A stretch of 64,000 nt of DNA from Acinetobacter lwoffii (GCF_029024105.1 NZ_CP118963.1:2294001-2358000), one strand, 5' to 3'. Positions 37,732-47,340 are shown, counted from the first letter of the stretch. Translations and numbers: made by a program. Notes: generated from the sequence alone by a model not told the origin.

Positions 37732-38952
37732 ATGAAGCTCAATAAAATTTATTCTGCTATTGTACTTAGCACTTTACCTCTTTCTGCAGTTCAAGCAGCT
37801 GGCTTAGACCGTTCTGGTCAATCTATTTCTGCTTTTTTACAGCCGGGTAACTATGCGGAAGCAGGTATTTCTGTTTTAGATCCAGAAGTTCAAGGTAAAG
37901 ACAATGCCGGCAATAAAGTCAGCGATATGGCTGAAGATTACTACTTCCCTACTGCTGCTATAAAAATTCAGGCAACTGATAAAATATCTCTGGGTTTACT
38001 TTATGACCAGCCATTTGGAGCTGACTCTCAATATGCGCCTGAATCTAATGCTTTTGCTACAGTAAATACCAATACTGGTGTATTGGAAGGCACTTCTGTT
38101 GAAGTAAAAACCAATAGCATTACAGCACTTATAGGGTATCAGCCAAATGAGAACTGGAATGTTTATGCCGGACCTGTCTATCAAAGCGTAAAGGCGAAAG
38201 TCTCCCTACGTGGTACAGCTTATAGAGGCCCGCAAGTTCTTGGCGGTTATGATATTGACCTTAAAGAAAGTGAAGCTTACGGTTGGTTAGCTGGTTTTGC
38301 ATATTCTATTCCTGAAATTGCCTTAAAAGCTGCTGTGACTTATCGCTCTGAAATTAAACATGAATTAGATACCACAGAAACCTTCGGTTTTGGTACAGAT
38401 GGGGCTTTATATATTCCTGGATTAACTGGCACATTATTAGGTAAACCAGTAATTCCAACTTACCATAAAGCGGAAATTACTACACCACAATCAGTCAACA
38501 TTGACTTACAGTCAGGCATTGCAAAAAATACCTTAGCCTTTGCTAATATTCGCTGGGTACATTGGGATCAGTTTGCAGTAAAACCTGCTTATTTATCTCA
38601 GCTAACTGGCGCACTCACCGGAAAACAGCAGAATCTTGTCGATTATTCAGATGATCAATGGTCTGCAAATGTGGGTTTAGGTCATAAATTTAACGTTAAA
38701 TGGTCAGGCTCTGCTGCTGTAGGTTATGACTCTGGCGCAGGAAACCCGGTAACCACCTTGGGTCCAACTGAAGGTTATTGGAGTGTCGGTCTAGGCGGCC
38801 AATACAGCCCTGCAGAAAACTATTTTATCCAGGCTGGGGTTAAATACTTCTGGCTAGGAGATGCACAAGCACAAACAGGTGGTGAAGTAAAAGGTAGCTT
38901 TGAAGACAACCATGCAATCGGCTATGGTATGAAAATCGGTTACCGTTTCTAA
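37732..38952 (+). CDS. FadL-family outer-membrane transporter (copy 2)
   Basis: This is a tandem paralogue of the preceding gene, 406 residues from the ATG at 37732 (MKLNKIYSAIVLSTLPLSAVQA signal peptide). A 17-residue upstream extension would disrupt the signal and is rejected. It shares GLDRSGQSISAFLQPGNYAEAGISVLDPEVQG, YYFPTAAIKIQATDKISLGLLYDQPFGAD, TTPQSVNIDLQSGIAKNTLAFANIRWVHWDQF, the near-identical SGAGNPVTTLGPTEGYW region, and GYGMKIGYRF at the end. It lacks the alanine-rich insertion of copy 1. The duplication suggests different hydrophobic substrates or regulation. Confidence 0.93.
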   Translation: MKLNKIYSAIVLSTLPLSAVQAAGLDRSGQSISAFLQPGNYAEAGISVLDPEVQGKDNAGNKVSDMAEDYYFPTAAIKIQATDKISLGLLYDQPFGADSQYAPESNAFATVNTNTGVLEGTSVEVKTNSITALIGYQPNENWNVYAGPVYQSVKAKVSLRGTAYRGPQVLGGYDIDLKESEAYGWLAGFAYSIPEIALKAAVTYRSEIKHELDTTETFGFGTDGALYIPGLTGTLLGKPVIPTYHKAEITTPQSVNIDLQSGIAKNTLAFANIRWVHWDQFAVKPAYLSQLTGALTGKQQNLVDYSDDQWSANVGLGHKFNVKWSGSAAVGYDSGAGNPVTTLGPTEGYWSVGLGGQYSPAENYFIQAGVKYFWLGDAQAQTGGEVKGSFEDNHAIGYGMKIGYRF

Positions 38953-38977
38953 TTGCGTTAAAAAATTAGTATTCAAC

Positions 38978-39007
38978 AAGAAAGGGCGCTATAAGCGCCC
39001 TTTCTTT
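38978..39007 (+). terminator. Intrinsic terminator after fadL-type copy 2
   Basis: The 13-bp perfect stem is AAGAAAGGGCGCT/AGCGCCCTTTCTT with a 3-nt loop, and the symmetry lets it also serve thrH on the other strand. Confidence 0.92.
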
Positions 39008-39026
39008 TATTACATACACTTAAATA

Positions 39027-39644
39027 TTAAGCTGGAATATCACGTACTGAAGCATTACGAATCGCTTCTTTTAACGCATCATAACCACGAATTGGCGGGA
39101 ATTGCGGGAATTCAGCAATCACATTTTCAGGCGCATCAAATAGGAAACCATGATCTGCTTCACCTAGCATCGTGGTATCATTATAAGAATCTCCTGCTGC
39201 AATCACACGGAAGTTCAAGCCATGTAATGCTTTTACGGCTTGACGTTTTTGGTCCGGCTGACGAAGTTTATAAGCCGAGATCATGCCTGCTTCATCTGTT
39301 TCCAGTTTATGACAGAAAATCGTCGGCCAATCCAGTTGCTTCATCAATGGATGTGCAAATTCATAGAAAGTATCTGAAAGAATAATTAATTGAAAATGCG
39401 TACTCACCCATTTCACAAATTCTTTTGCTCCTGGGAACGGCCCCATTTCTGCAATCACTTCCTGAATATCGTTCAAGCCTAAACCGTGCTGTTTTAAAAT
39501 ATTCAGACGTTGGGTCATCAGTACATCATAGTCAGGAATGTCACGAGTCGTCGCTTCAAGCTCTTTAATCCCGGTTTTTTTGGCAAAGTTAATCCAGATT
39601 TCTGGAACCAACACGCCTTCTAAATCTAGACATACGACTTCCAT
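39027..39644 (-). CDS. thrH: Phosphoserine phosphatase / homoserine phosphotransferase ThrH
   Basis: ThrH is a HAD enzyme that dephosphorylates phosphoserine and can transfer the phosphate to homoserine, linking serine and threonine synthesis. The 205 residues begin MEVVCLDLEGVLVPEIWINFAKKTGI, which matches known ThrH. LSDTFYEFAHPLMKQL and AAGDSYNDTTMLGEADHGFLF supply the later HAD motifs. I start at the ATG 39642-39644 because AGAGGGA lies six bases before it; the in-frame ATG two codons earlier has no spacing to that site. Confidence 0.93.
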   Translation of the reverse strand: MEVVCLDLEGVLVPEIWINFAKKTGIKELEATTRDIPDYDVLMTQRLNILKQHGLGLNDIQEVIAEMGPFPGAKEFVKWVSTHFQLIILSDTFYEFAHPLMKQLDWPTIFCHKLETDEAGMISAYKLRQPDQKRQAVKALHGLNFRVIAAGDSYNDTTMLGEADHGFLFDAPENVIAEFPQFPPIRGYDALKEAIRNASVRDIPA

Positions 39645-39848
39645 GAACATTCCCTCTGAGTTGTATTGAAAAAATTTTGCACTATCATAGCTGAAGAAAT
39701 AGATTTTGCACTGTACTTTTTTAAATCTATTTTTTTCATAAGTATTTATTTTTTAGTGATAAGTCAACTAAATCAATTCTATTAAAATAGATGTGAAATT
39801 AATTAATATAGGCCATGTCCTTTCCAAGCCTATATCGCCAGGACTCTC

Positions 39849-40583
39849 ATGACCATCATTCCTACTATTGATCGTATTGATGCACTTGCATCTGAATATG
39901 CAGATAAATCGCCTAATGAAATCTTGGCACTTGCACTGAGCCAGCAAGGTGAAATTGCGATTTCATTTTCTGGGGCCGAAGATGTTGTATTGATTGATAT
40001 GGCCTCTCATCTGGGTAAACCATTCCGGGTATTCAGTCTGGATACTGGACGTTTACATGCAGAGACCTATCAGTTTATTGAGCGGGTGCGTAAGCATTAT
40101 AATATCGAGATTGAAATCTGCTTCCCCGAAACTGCAGACGTGCAAAATCTAGTGACGACAAAAGGTTTATTCAGTTTCTTTGAAGATGGCCATCAAGAAT
40201 GTTGCGGTATACGCAAGGTTCAACCACTGCGTAAAAAACTGGCCACGCTGGATGGCTGGATTACCGGTCAGCGTAAAGACCAAAGCCCGGGTACCCGTAA
40301 TGAAATTCCTGTGGTTCAGGCAGATCCAGGTTTCTCCGGTCCTGGAAAGCAGTTGATTAAGTACAATCCTCTAGCCAACTGGTCCAGTGCAGATGTCTGG
40401 AGTTATATCCGTATGATGGAAGTCCCTTATAATGCCCTGCATGAGAAAGGTTTTGTTTCTATCGGCTGTGAACCTTGTACTCGCCCTGTGCTGCCAAATC
40501 AGCATGAACGCGAAGGCCGCTGGTGGTGGGAAGAAGCCACCCATAAAGAATGTGGCTTACATGCTGGCAATCTAAAAAAATAA
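39849..40583 (+). CDS. cysH: Phosphoadenosine/adenosine phosphosulfate reductase
   Basis: CysH reduces activated sulfate (APS or PAPS) to sulfite for cysteine synthesis. The 244 residues contain ISFSGAEDVVLIDM and FSLDTGRLHAETY (nucleotide site). Two iron-sulfur cysteine pairs are present, in ECCGIRK and GCEPCTRPV, and the catalytic cysteine lies in KECGLH near the end. The four Fe-S cysteines indicate the plant/Pseudomonas-type [4Fe-4S] enzyme that usually prefers APS. It stands alone, divergent from thrH. A weak hairpin with a T-run follows. Confidence 0.94.
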   Translation: MTIIPTIDRIDALASEYADKSPNEILALALSQQGEIAISFSGAEDVVLIDMASHLGKPFRVFSLDTGRLHAETYQFIERVRKHYNIEIEICFPETADVQNLVTTKGLFSFFEDGHQECCGIRKVQPLRKKLATLDGWITGQRKDQSPGTRNEIPVVQADPGFSGPGKQLIKYNPLANWSSADVWSYIRMMEVPYNALHEKGFVSIGCEPCTRPVLPNQHEREGRWWWEEATHKECGLHAGNLKK

Positions 40584-41047
40584 AGTTAAGTTTTATCGCT
40601 CCTATTGATTGAAAGGCTATTTTTTTAATAAAGATAGTCTTTTTTAATTGATAATTTTACATTTAGTGACAAGATAGAAATTACCTTTTATCGGGATAAT
40701 ATTATTTTAATTAAAGAATTGATAAAATTTTAGCTCATTGATTTATTTGCATAAAATGTGAAATTGAACACAATGCTATTCTTCTAATAACACATAATTA
40801 TTAAGTTACACTCCACTTCGCCTAGAAAATACTATTTTTAGAAATCTATTTTAAAACTAAAATTTTCACATTTCATAAACTTAGGAAGATATTTTGTTCT
40901 TGTCAATAGCCACTTTTTCACAGTTGAGGCAAGATAAAGCAGTTCATTTATATGCTAAAAAAGATATACTTTAAAAACTAAAGTAATAATTCTAACAAGG
41001 CCTTTTAGCAAAAAAGCCATAGAGAATGCAGTGAGGCAATCCACGCT
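40584..41047. other. Intergenic region cysH to wax ester synthase gene
   Basis: This 464-bp AT-rich region holds the probable cysH terminator at 40612-40646. Nothing else was recognised up to the gene start, and no convincing Shine-Dalgarno sequence is evident. Confidence 0.45.
40612..40646 (+). terminator. Probable terminator after cysH
   Basis: The stem AAAGGCTAT/ATAGTCTTT includes one wobble pair and is followed by T4. It is GC-poor, so moderate confidence. Confidence 0.55.
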
Positions 41048-42430
41048 ATGCGTCCATTACATCCAATTGATTTTATTTTCTTAACTTTAGAGAAACGGCA
41101 GCAGCCTATGCATGTAGGTGGACTATTTTTATTCCAAATTCCCGACAATGCGCCAGCTTCCTTTATTCAGGATCTAGTCACGGATATCCAAAATTCGAAA
41201 TGCTCTCCAATCCCACCTTTTAACAATTATTTAAACGGCCTGTTTTGGGATGAAGACCAAGAATTTGATTTAGATCATCATTTTCGTCATATCGCCCTGC
41301 CAAAACCGGGCCGTATCCGTGAATTGCTGACCTATATTTCTCAAGAACATAGTGCCCTGATTGATCGTGCCAAACCTTTATGGACCTGTCATATTATTGA
41401 AGGTATTGAAGGTAACCGTTTTGCCATGTATTTCAAAATTCACCATGCCATGGTAGATGGGATTGCCGGCATGCGTCTGGTAGAAAAATCACTTTCATTT
41501 GACCCCCATGCCAAGAGTATTGTACCGCCGTGGTGTGTAGAAGGGCCACGTGCTAAACGCCTGAAAGCACCTAAAGTGAACAGGTTTAAAAATGTCCTGC
41601 AGACCATTAAGGGGCAACTGGAATGTGCGCCACGAGTTGCTTATGAACTGTCGCAAACCGTCATGAAAGATATGGGACGCAATCCGGATTATGTATCCAG
41701 CTTTCAGGCGCCAAGCAGTATTCTGAATCAACGCGTCAGTGCTTCACGTCGCTTTGCAGCCCAGTCTTTCGAATTTTCACGTTTACGTCATATTTCTAAG
41801 GCATTGGGCGTGACCATTAATGATATCGTCCTGGCCATTTGTTCAGGTGCATTACGTGAATATTTATTATCGCAAAATGCCTTACCGAAAAAACCGTTAA
41901 TTGCTATGGTTCCAGCTTCTGTTCGCAGTGACGATTCAGATATATCCAACCGTATTACCATGATTCTGGCCAATCTGGGTACGCATAAAGAAGATCCGCT
42001 GGAACGTCTCAAGATCGTACGCCGTAGTGTACTGAGTGCCAAAGAACGCTTCAAACGTATGAATGCCAACCAGATTTTGAACTATAGTGCCTTTGTCTAC
42101 GGTGCAGCAGGTCTGAATATTGCCTCCGGTTTAATGCCGACACGTCAGGCGTTTAACGTCATTATTTCCAATGTACCTGGACCACAAGAGCCCCTTTACT
42201 GGAATGGTGCACGTCTTGAAGCACTTTATCCGGCTTCTATCGTACTGGATGGTCAGGCCTTGAATATCACCATGACCAGCTATCTAGACAAACTGGAAGT
42301 CGGCTTAACTGCATGTCGTAATGCCCTGCCGAAAATGCAGAACTTGCTGACACATCTGGAAGAAGAAATTCAACGTTTTGAACTTATTGTAGATGGCGAA
42401 CCTGTCCCAAAGTTACGGGCGGTAAGCTAG
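41048..42430 (+). CDS. atfA: Wax ester synthase / diacylglycerol acyltransferase
   Basis: This bifunctional WS/DGAT makes wax esters from fatty alcohols and acyl-CoA, and triacylglycerol from diacylglycerol, as storage lipids typical of Acinetobacter. The 460 residues start MRPLHPIDFIFLTLEKRQQPMHVGGLFLF. They contain the catalytic HHxxxDG as KIHHAMVDGIAG (about 135-146), the ND motif region VTINDIVLAICSGALREYL, and the late FNVIISNVPGPQEPLYWNGARLE, all matching A. baylyi AtfA (458 residues). It is monocistronic, with a terminator after it. Confidence 0.95.
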   Translation: MRPLHPIDFIFLTLEKRQQPMHVGGLFLFQIPDNAPASFIQDLVTDIQNSKCSPIPPFNNYLNGLFWDEDQEFDLDHHFRHIALPKPGRIRELLTYISQEHSALIDRAKPLWTCHIIEGIEGNRFAMYFKIHHAMVDGIAGMRLVEKSLSFDPHAKSIVPPWCVEGPRAKRLKAPKVNRFKNVLQTIKGQLECAPRVAYELSQTVMKDMGRNPDYVSSFQAPSSILNQRVSASRRFAAQSFEFSRLRHISKALGVTINDIVLAICSGALREYLLSQNALPKKPLIAMVPASVRSDDSDISNRITMILANLGTHKEDPLERLKIVRRSVLSAKERFKRMNANQILNYSAFVYGAAGLNIASGLMPTRQAFNVIISNVPGPQEPLYWNGARLEALYPASIVLDGQALNITMTSYLDKLEVGLTACRNALPKMQNLLTHLEEEIQRFELIVDGEPVPKLRAVS

Positions 42431-42500
42431 CCGCGGATGAATAAATAAGATAGATGGGCTGCCAAAGGTGCTGATCATTTTTGCCAGTCTTTGAGCACAG

Positions 42501-42535
42501 AATAAAGGGACCGATCTGGTCCCTTTTCTTTATTT
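42501..42535 (+). terminator. Intrinsic terminator after atfA
   Basis: The hairpin is AAAGGGACC-gatct-GGTCCCTTT with T-rich sequence after it. Confidence 0.9.
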
Positions 42536-42588
42536 TTGAAATCTTTTTAAATTATTTTTGACAAGTTAGAAACAATGCACAAATGCAA

Positions 42589-42762
42589 TCAGCTTTTAAT
42601 AGTACGGCACTGTTGTAATAATTGATGGCAGACGTTACGGATCATGCTCGCGGTAATTTGAACTTCATTACCGCGCTCATCAACGATATATCCCGCATGT
42701 ACAGTCTTTGGTTCTAATACGTGTTTTAGGCCTTTATGGATTACTGCTTTACTCATACTCAT
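42589..42762 (-). CDS. Small PA1571-like conserved protein
   Basis: This 57-residue frame begins MSMSKAVIHKGLKH and ends QQCRTIKS. A strong AAAAGGAG lies 6 nt before the ATG. The centre reads GYIVDERGNEVQITASMIRNVC, which resembles the small PA1571 family known from Pseudomonas (pattern ID-E-G-E-ITE-MI). The function of that family is unknown. The gene is followed downstream by atfA in convergent orientation and lies upstream of the rng terminator area. I consider it real because of the ribosome-binding site and the family resemblance. Confidence 0.72.
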   Translation of the reverse strand: MSMSKAVIHKGLKHVLEPKTVHAGYIVDERGNEVQITASMIRNVCHQLLQQCRTIKS

Positions 42763-42894
42763 CACACACTCCTTTTGCTAAGCCTGAAACTGGAAGAAAC
42801 GGCTTTGGCTAATTCATGCATCTAGTATTGTAAATAAAGGCCCTGTTGTAAAATTTCAGATGTAACAAGTGTTTAACGATATTCTGTTACAATT

Positions 42895-44361
42895 TCAGCT
42901 GAGAATGATATCGTATTGCTCTTGCGTATACAGATTTTCCACCTGGAACTTAATCACGCGATTAATGAAATGTTCCAGATCAGCGACTGCAGGCGCTTCT
43001 GCCGTCAATAATCGATCAATAACAGCCGGATGCGCAACGACAGTAAAGCCACTCTGTGACTCATAAGCACGAGCATAACGCAGAATCTCCCTGAATATTT
43101 CGTAACATACTGACTCGGCTGTTTTGACATAACCGCGTCCTTGACAGGTCGGACAAGACTCGCACAGCAGATGTTCCAGCGACTCACGGGTGCGTTTCCG
43201 GGTCATTTCCACCAAGCCCAGTTCTGATACCTGAGTAATCTTGGTCTTGGCGTGGTCACGTTCTAACATGCGCTCAAACTGTTTCATCACTTCTTCACGA
43301 TGCTGCGCTTCCTGCATATCGATGAAGTCGATGATAATAATGCCGCCGAGATTACGCAGACGTAACTGACGCGCGATAACATCCGTCGCTTCCATATTGG
43401 TTTTAAAAACCGTATCTTCCAACGAACGGCCACCAACATAAGAACCGGTATTGACATCAATTGTGGCCATGGCTTCAGTCTGGTCAATCATCAGATAACC
43501 GCCAGACTTCAATGCGACACGAGTTTGCAATGCCTTTTGCAGATCTTCTTCGACATTATACAAGTCGAAAATTGGCCGCTCGCCCGGATAATGCAGCAAA
43601 CGGTCTTTCATGTTCGGGACAAATTCTTCGACAAATTCCTGCAACTTGGCATGAATTTCACGTGAATCCACGTAAATTTTAGCAGTTTCTTCATTGGCCA
43701 GATCACGAATCACCCGTTGCGGCAAAGGCAATTCTTCAAAGATCAAAGATGGTACTGCAATAATCTTCTGCTTGCGCTGGATATATTCCCAAAGCTTGGC
43801 CAGATAAGCCATATCCTGTGCGATGGCTTCTTCTTCAATCCCTTCTGCCGCAGTACGCACAATCACTGAACCCGGCAGCTTATGTTCTGCCTGAATCCGC
43901 TCAATGATGGAACGCAAGCGATTGCGCTCTTCCTCAGATTCAATCCGTTGTGATACACCTATATGATTGCCATATGGCATCAGCACCAAATAACGCGAAG
44001 GAATCGACAGATCGGTAGACAGGCGTGCGCCTTTGGTACCGAGCATATCTTTCATCACCTGAACCGTGAGGACTTGTCCCGGTTGAAGTAACTCAAAGAC
44101 ATTCGGCGTCGGTTGATTGCGGGGCCAGACCATATCATTGATATGTAAAAACGCAGTACGAGAAAGTCCGATATCCACGAAAGCAGCCTGCATGCCGGGT
44201 AAGACCCGCACCACTTTTCCTTTATAGACATTCCCTACCAGGCCACGCTTGGCCGTACGCTCGACAAACAGTTCATTGACCGTGCCGTTTTCAATTAACG
44301 CGACCCGACATTCCATCGGCGTGACATTAATCAACAACTCGTCAGACATAACTACACTCAA
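42895..44361 (-). CDS. rng: Ribonuclease G
   Basis: This endoribonuclease of the RNase E/G family matures 16S rRNA 5' ends and degrades mRNA. The 488 residues match E. coli (489). An S1 RNA-binding segment is near 38-115 (GLVGNVYKGKVVRVLPGMQAAFVDIGLSRTAFLH). The metal-binding catalytic core contains ATIDVNTGSYVG and GGIIIIDFIDM. The zinc-link CPTCQGRGYVKT lies near 400. It is the last gene of the mreBCD-maf-rng series, with 26 bp between it and maf. Confidence 0.96.
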   Translation of the reverse strand: MSVVMSDELLINVTPMECRVALIENGTVNELFVERTAKRGLVGNVYKGKVVRVLPGMQAAFVDIGLSRTAFLHINDMVWPRNQPTPNVFELLQPGQVLTVQVMKDMLGTKGARLSTDLSIPSRYLVLMPYGNHIGVSQRIESEEERNRLRSIIERIQAEHKLPGSVIVRTAAEGIEEEAIAQDMAYLAKLWEYIQRKQKIIAVPSLIFEELPLPQRVIRDLANEETAKIYVDSREIHAKLQEFVEEFVPNMKDRLLHYPGERPIFDLYNVEEDLQKALQTRVALKSGGYLMIDQTEAMATIDVNTGSYVGGRSLEDTVFKTNMEATDVIARQLRLRNLGGIIIIDFIDMQEAQHREEVMKQFERMLERDHAKTKITQVSELGLVEMTRKRTRESLEHLLCESCPTCQGRGYVKTAESVCYEIFREILRYARAYESQSGFTVVAHPAVIDRLLTAEAPAVADLEHFINRVIKFQVENLYTQEQYDIILS

Positions 44362-44387
44362 AACATTATAAGAATTCTTTTCAGCAG

Positions 44388-44954
44388 TTAATTTAGTGCC
44401 TTAACCGTCTGTAATAACTGTACTGTCTCATATAAAGGCAAGCCGACCACATTGGAATAACTGCCCTGTATTTTTGGAATATAACGTGCTGCAATTCCTT
44501 GAATCGCATAAGCCCCGGCTTTACCCAGTGGCTCACCTGTCGCCCAGTAACTTTCCATATCTACGGCGCTCAGGATTTGAAATTCGACCTGTGTGCGTAC
44601 CACTATACTGTATTTTTCATGCTTTGTACGAACACAGACACCGCTATAGACATCATGCCATCGACCGGAGATTTTTGTCCACATTTCAATCGCATGTTGT
44701 TTGGATTCAGGCTTACCCAGAATCTCCTGATCCACCCCCAGACTGGTATCCGCAGCAATGATGATGGCATCTGGATAATACTCAGCCACGGCATCTGCTT
44801 TGGCTCGTGCCAGACGTTCAACATAGGCTGCGACCGACTCGCCTGCTTGTACAGATTCGTCGATCTCGGGACTGTAAATATCGAAGCTCAGCCCGAGTTG
44901 TTGCAATAACTCGCGACGCCGGGGTGAGCTCGAAGCTAGAATTATATGCGCCAT
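44388..44954 (-). CDS. maf: Maf-family nucleoside triphosphate pyrophosphatase
   Basis: This 188-residue house-cleaning enzyme hydrolyses dTTP/UTP or modified nucleotides (YhdE/Maf group). Evidence is the N-terminal ILASSSPRRRELLQQLGL signature, EIDESVQAGE, ADTSLGVDQEILGKPESKQHA and the late YAIQGIAARYIPKIQGSYSNVVGLPLYE. I start at the ATG 44952-44954 (MAHIILASSSPRR). This overlaps the end of mreD by 13 bp and implies translational coupling; a ten-residue longer frame is less likely. Confidence 0.95.
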   Translation of the reverse strand: MAHIILASSSPRRRELLQQLGLSFDIYSPEIDESVQAGESVAAYVERLARAKADAVAEYYPDAIIIAADTSLGVDQEILGKPESKQHAIEMWTKISGRWHDVYSGVCVRTKHEKYSIVVRTQVEFQILSAVDMESYWATGEPLGKAGAYAIQGIAARYIPKIQGSYSNVVGLPLYETVQLLQTVKALN

Positions 44955-45433
44955 TTTTTGAGCATATAATAAATAGCAGGCCAAACCAGAATACTGGTCA
45001 CCATCGGAATCCAGTGCCGTGCATAAGAAAATTGCACGCCAGCTATAATCTGGGTAAAAAAGATCATCAGCAGATATGCGACAATCGCCAGCCCCATAAT
45101 CACCCAGAGATTATTAAAGGTCAGGATACGGCGTTCACGGGTCAGAAAGCGAGCTAAAAAGGCAATAATGATAAAGCTCAGCGCATTCAGACCCAAAGGT
45201 GCATCCAGCAACAGATCAATAAAAATACCGGTGCCAAAGGCAAACCAGATCCCGCACCAGGTTGGCTGACATAACACCCAGAAGAGCATGATCATCAGCA
45301 TAAACAGCGGACGCCAGCCCGAGAGATTATAGGAAAGTGGATAGACCATTAAAATAGAAGCCACAATCACCGAAATGACAATAGCCATTAAAGGATCACG
45401 ATGCTTTCTGGATTTCATCTTAGCGATTGACAT
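44942..45433 (-). CDS. mreD: Rod shape-determining protein MreD
   Basis: This small integral membrane component of the elongasome has 163 residues and about five hydrophobic helices (IVISVIVASILMVYPL, FMLMIMLFWVL, FAFGTGIFIDLLLDAPLGLNALSF, and two C-terminal segments). The IFIDLLLDAPLGLNAL stretch is characteristic of MreD. It overlaps mreC by 14 bp and maf by 13 bp, so the genes are probably translated in a coupled manner. Confidence 0.94.
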   Translation of the reverse strand: MSIAKMKSRKHRDPLMAIVISVIVASILMVYPLSYNLSGWRPLFMLMIMLFWVLCQPTWCGIWFAFGTGIFIDLLLDAPLGLNALSFIIIAFLARFLTRERRILTFNNLWVIMGLAIVAYLLMIFFTQIIAGVQFSYARHWIPMVTSILVWPAIYYMLKKWRI

Positions 45434-46277
45434 GCGGTTGCTCCATCGCTAATGAATCGGAAAATAACACTACGACATGATGTCCACCGGCGAGTTGAGC
45501 CGCAGGCGTCACATCAATCTGGGCAAATTCACCAGAATTATGGCGTTGTACTTTAGACACCTGCCCCACCAGATAACCTGCCGGGAAATGTTGTCCCAAG
45601 CCCGAACTATAGACTTTTTCACCGACCTTGATATTGGCACTGGTCGGTACATATTCCATTTTTAAACGTCCCAGATCACCCGTACCCGAGACAATGGCAC
45701 GCATCCCAGTATGTTCCAGGCGCACTGACAGTGAATGTTCTTTATCAGACAACAGCATGACCCGGCTACTATGCGGATAGACATTGATAATCTGCCCCAT
45801 GATCCCCTTGTCATCCAGTACCGTTTGCCCGACTTTCAGCTCGTTATTCGAACCACGGTTGATCACGATAATATGCCGTAATGGATCGGCATCGGTGCCA
45901 ATCACTTCGGCAATTTCAATACGTCCATCAATGATCAGCGGCGTGTCCAATAGACCGCGCAAACGGGTATTTTCAGCAGAAAGTTCAGAGATTTTTTGTA
46001 AGCGTACCTGTGCCTGTAACAGCTCGGCCTGCATCGCGGTATTTTCCCGACGCAATTGAGCTTCAGACTTGGTTTGTTGATTCAACCACTCTCGCGACAA
46101 TACCGGATAGCTGGCCACCGCATAAATAGGATTATAAGCAGCGTACAGGACATCCCTTGCAGGTTGAACAACATGCGGCATGCGCCAATCAAAGAAAAGC
46201 ACCACCAAGCATGTTACCAATGCAATGATAAAAGAGCGAAAAGATGGCGGTTGTCGAGAAAACAGATGTGCTTGCAC
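45420..46277 (-). CDS. mreC: Rod shape-determining protein MreC
   Basis: This bitopic inner-membrane protein scaffolds the cell-wall elongation complex in the periplasm. The 285 residues show one N-terminal membrane helix (FRSFIIALVTCLVVLFFDW). A coiled coil at about 70-110 (EAQLRRENTAMQAELLQAQVRLQKISEL) comes next, followed by two beta domains (AEVIGTDADPLRHIIVINRGSNN; TGDLGRLKMEYVPTSANIKVGEKVYSSGLG). It lies 16 bp downstream of mreB. Confidence 0.95.
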   Translation of the reverse strand: MQAHLFSRQPPSFRSFIIALVTCLVVLFFDWRMPHVVQPARDVLYAAYNPIYAVASYPVLSREWLNQQTKSEAQLRRENTAMQAELLQAQVRLQKISELSAENTRLRGLLDTPLIIDGRIEIAEVIGTDADPLRHIIVINRGSNNELKVGQTVLDDKGIMGQIINVYPHSSRVMLLSDKEHSLSVRLEHTGMRAIVSGTGDLGRLKMEYVPTSANIKVGEKVYSSGLGQHFPAGYLVGQVSKVQRHNSGEFAQIDVTPAAQLAGGHHVVVLFSDSLAMEQPHVNR

Positions 46278-46293
46278 CCGCCGAATCCTTTTC

Positions 46294-47340
46294 TTAGCCT
46301 ACGAATAACATGTCATGATTTGGGTTGTCGAAAAATTCGAGTACCTTGCCGCCACCACGAGTCACACATGATAGTGGATCTTCTGCCACTACCACTGGCA
46401 GGCCAGTTTCTTTGGCAAGCAGTTTGTCAAGATTACGTAGCAATGCACCACCACCGGTTAACACGATACCACGTTCAGCGATGTCCGAAGAAAGCTCAGG
46501 AGGGGTATGTTCTAAAGCAGATTTCACCGCAGACACGATGTTTTGCAATGGATCAGAAATCGCTTGGGTCACTTCGTCTGAATTGACCACAATCGCACGA
46601 GGCACACCTTCTGCGAGGTTACGGCCACGAACTTCAATTTCAAGCGGTTTAGCGCCTTCATCTGGCAACGCCATACCCACTTCTTTTTTGATCACTTCAG
46701 CCGTGGTTTCGCCGATCACACAGCCATGCGCTTTACGCACATAGTTAATGATCTGCTCATCAAATACATCACCGCCGATACGTAACGAATCTGCATAAAC
46801 ACAACCCTGCAACGAGATAATCGCAATTTCAGTGGTACCACCGCCCACATCAACCACCATCGAACCACAGGCTTGCTCAACTGGCATACCTGCACCAATC
46901 GCTGCTGCCATCGGCTCTTCGATTAAACGTACATCACGTGCGCCCGCATTAAACACGGCTTCACGAATGGCACGGCGCTCAACAAGGGTTGATTTACATG
47001 GCACGCAAACCACGACACGCGGTGCCGGAGTAAATAAACGGTTTTCATGTACTTTGCGAATAAACTGATTCAGCATGGTCTCAGTGACTTCAAAATCCGC
47101 AATCACACCGTCTTTCATAGGACGGATCGCTGAGATATTGGCTGGGGTACGACCTAGCATTTGCTTCGCTTCAAGACCGACTGCCGCAACAATTTTATGT
47201 GAACCACTATGACGGATGGCTACAACCGTCGGTTCATTTAATATAATGCCTCGTCCTGGCGCATAAATAAGTGTATTTGCTGTACCTAAATCAATGGCAA
47301 GATCGGGCGAAAACAAGCCTATTAGTCGTTTTAGAATCAC
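46294..47340 (-). CDS. mreB: Rod shape-determining protein MreB (bacterial actin)
   Basis: This actin-like ATPase forms membrane-bound filaments that direct lateral wall synthesis. The 348 residues contain phosphate-binding loops DLGTANTLIYAPGRGIILNEPTV (N-terminal) and VVDVGGGTTEIAIISL (about 164-179), and the adenosine motif IVLTGGGALLRNLDKLL. It heads the mreB-mreC-mreD-maf-rng operon, divergent from gatC across 132 bp. Confidence 0.97.
   Translation of the reverse strand: MILKRLIGLFSPDLAIDLGTANTLIYAPGRGIILNEPTVVAIRHSGSHKIVAAVGLEAKQMLGRTPANISAIRPMKDGVIADFEVTETMLNQFIRKVHENRLFTPAPRVVVCVPCKSTLVERRAIREAVFNAGARDVRLIEEPMAAAIGAGMPVEQACGSMVVDVGGGTTEIAIISLQGCVYADSLRIGGDVFDEQIINYVRKAHGCVIGETTAEVIKKEVGMALPDEGAKPLEIEVRGRNLAEGVPRAIVVNSDEVTQAISDPLQNIVSAVKSALEHTPPELSSDIAERGIVLTGGGALLRNLDKLLAKETGLPVVVAEDPLSCVTRGGGKVLEFFDNPNHDMLFVG

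Noticed and set aside
42840..42894. TGTAACA/TGTTACA inverted repeat downstream of rng
   Set aside because: The stem is only 7 bp with a long loop and no T-run, so it is too weak to call as a terminator.
44474..44909. Frames antisense to maf
   Set aside because: These are shadows of maf; they have no start context and no recognisable domain.
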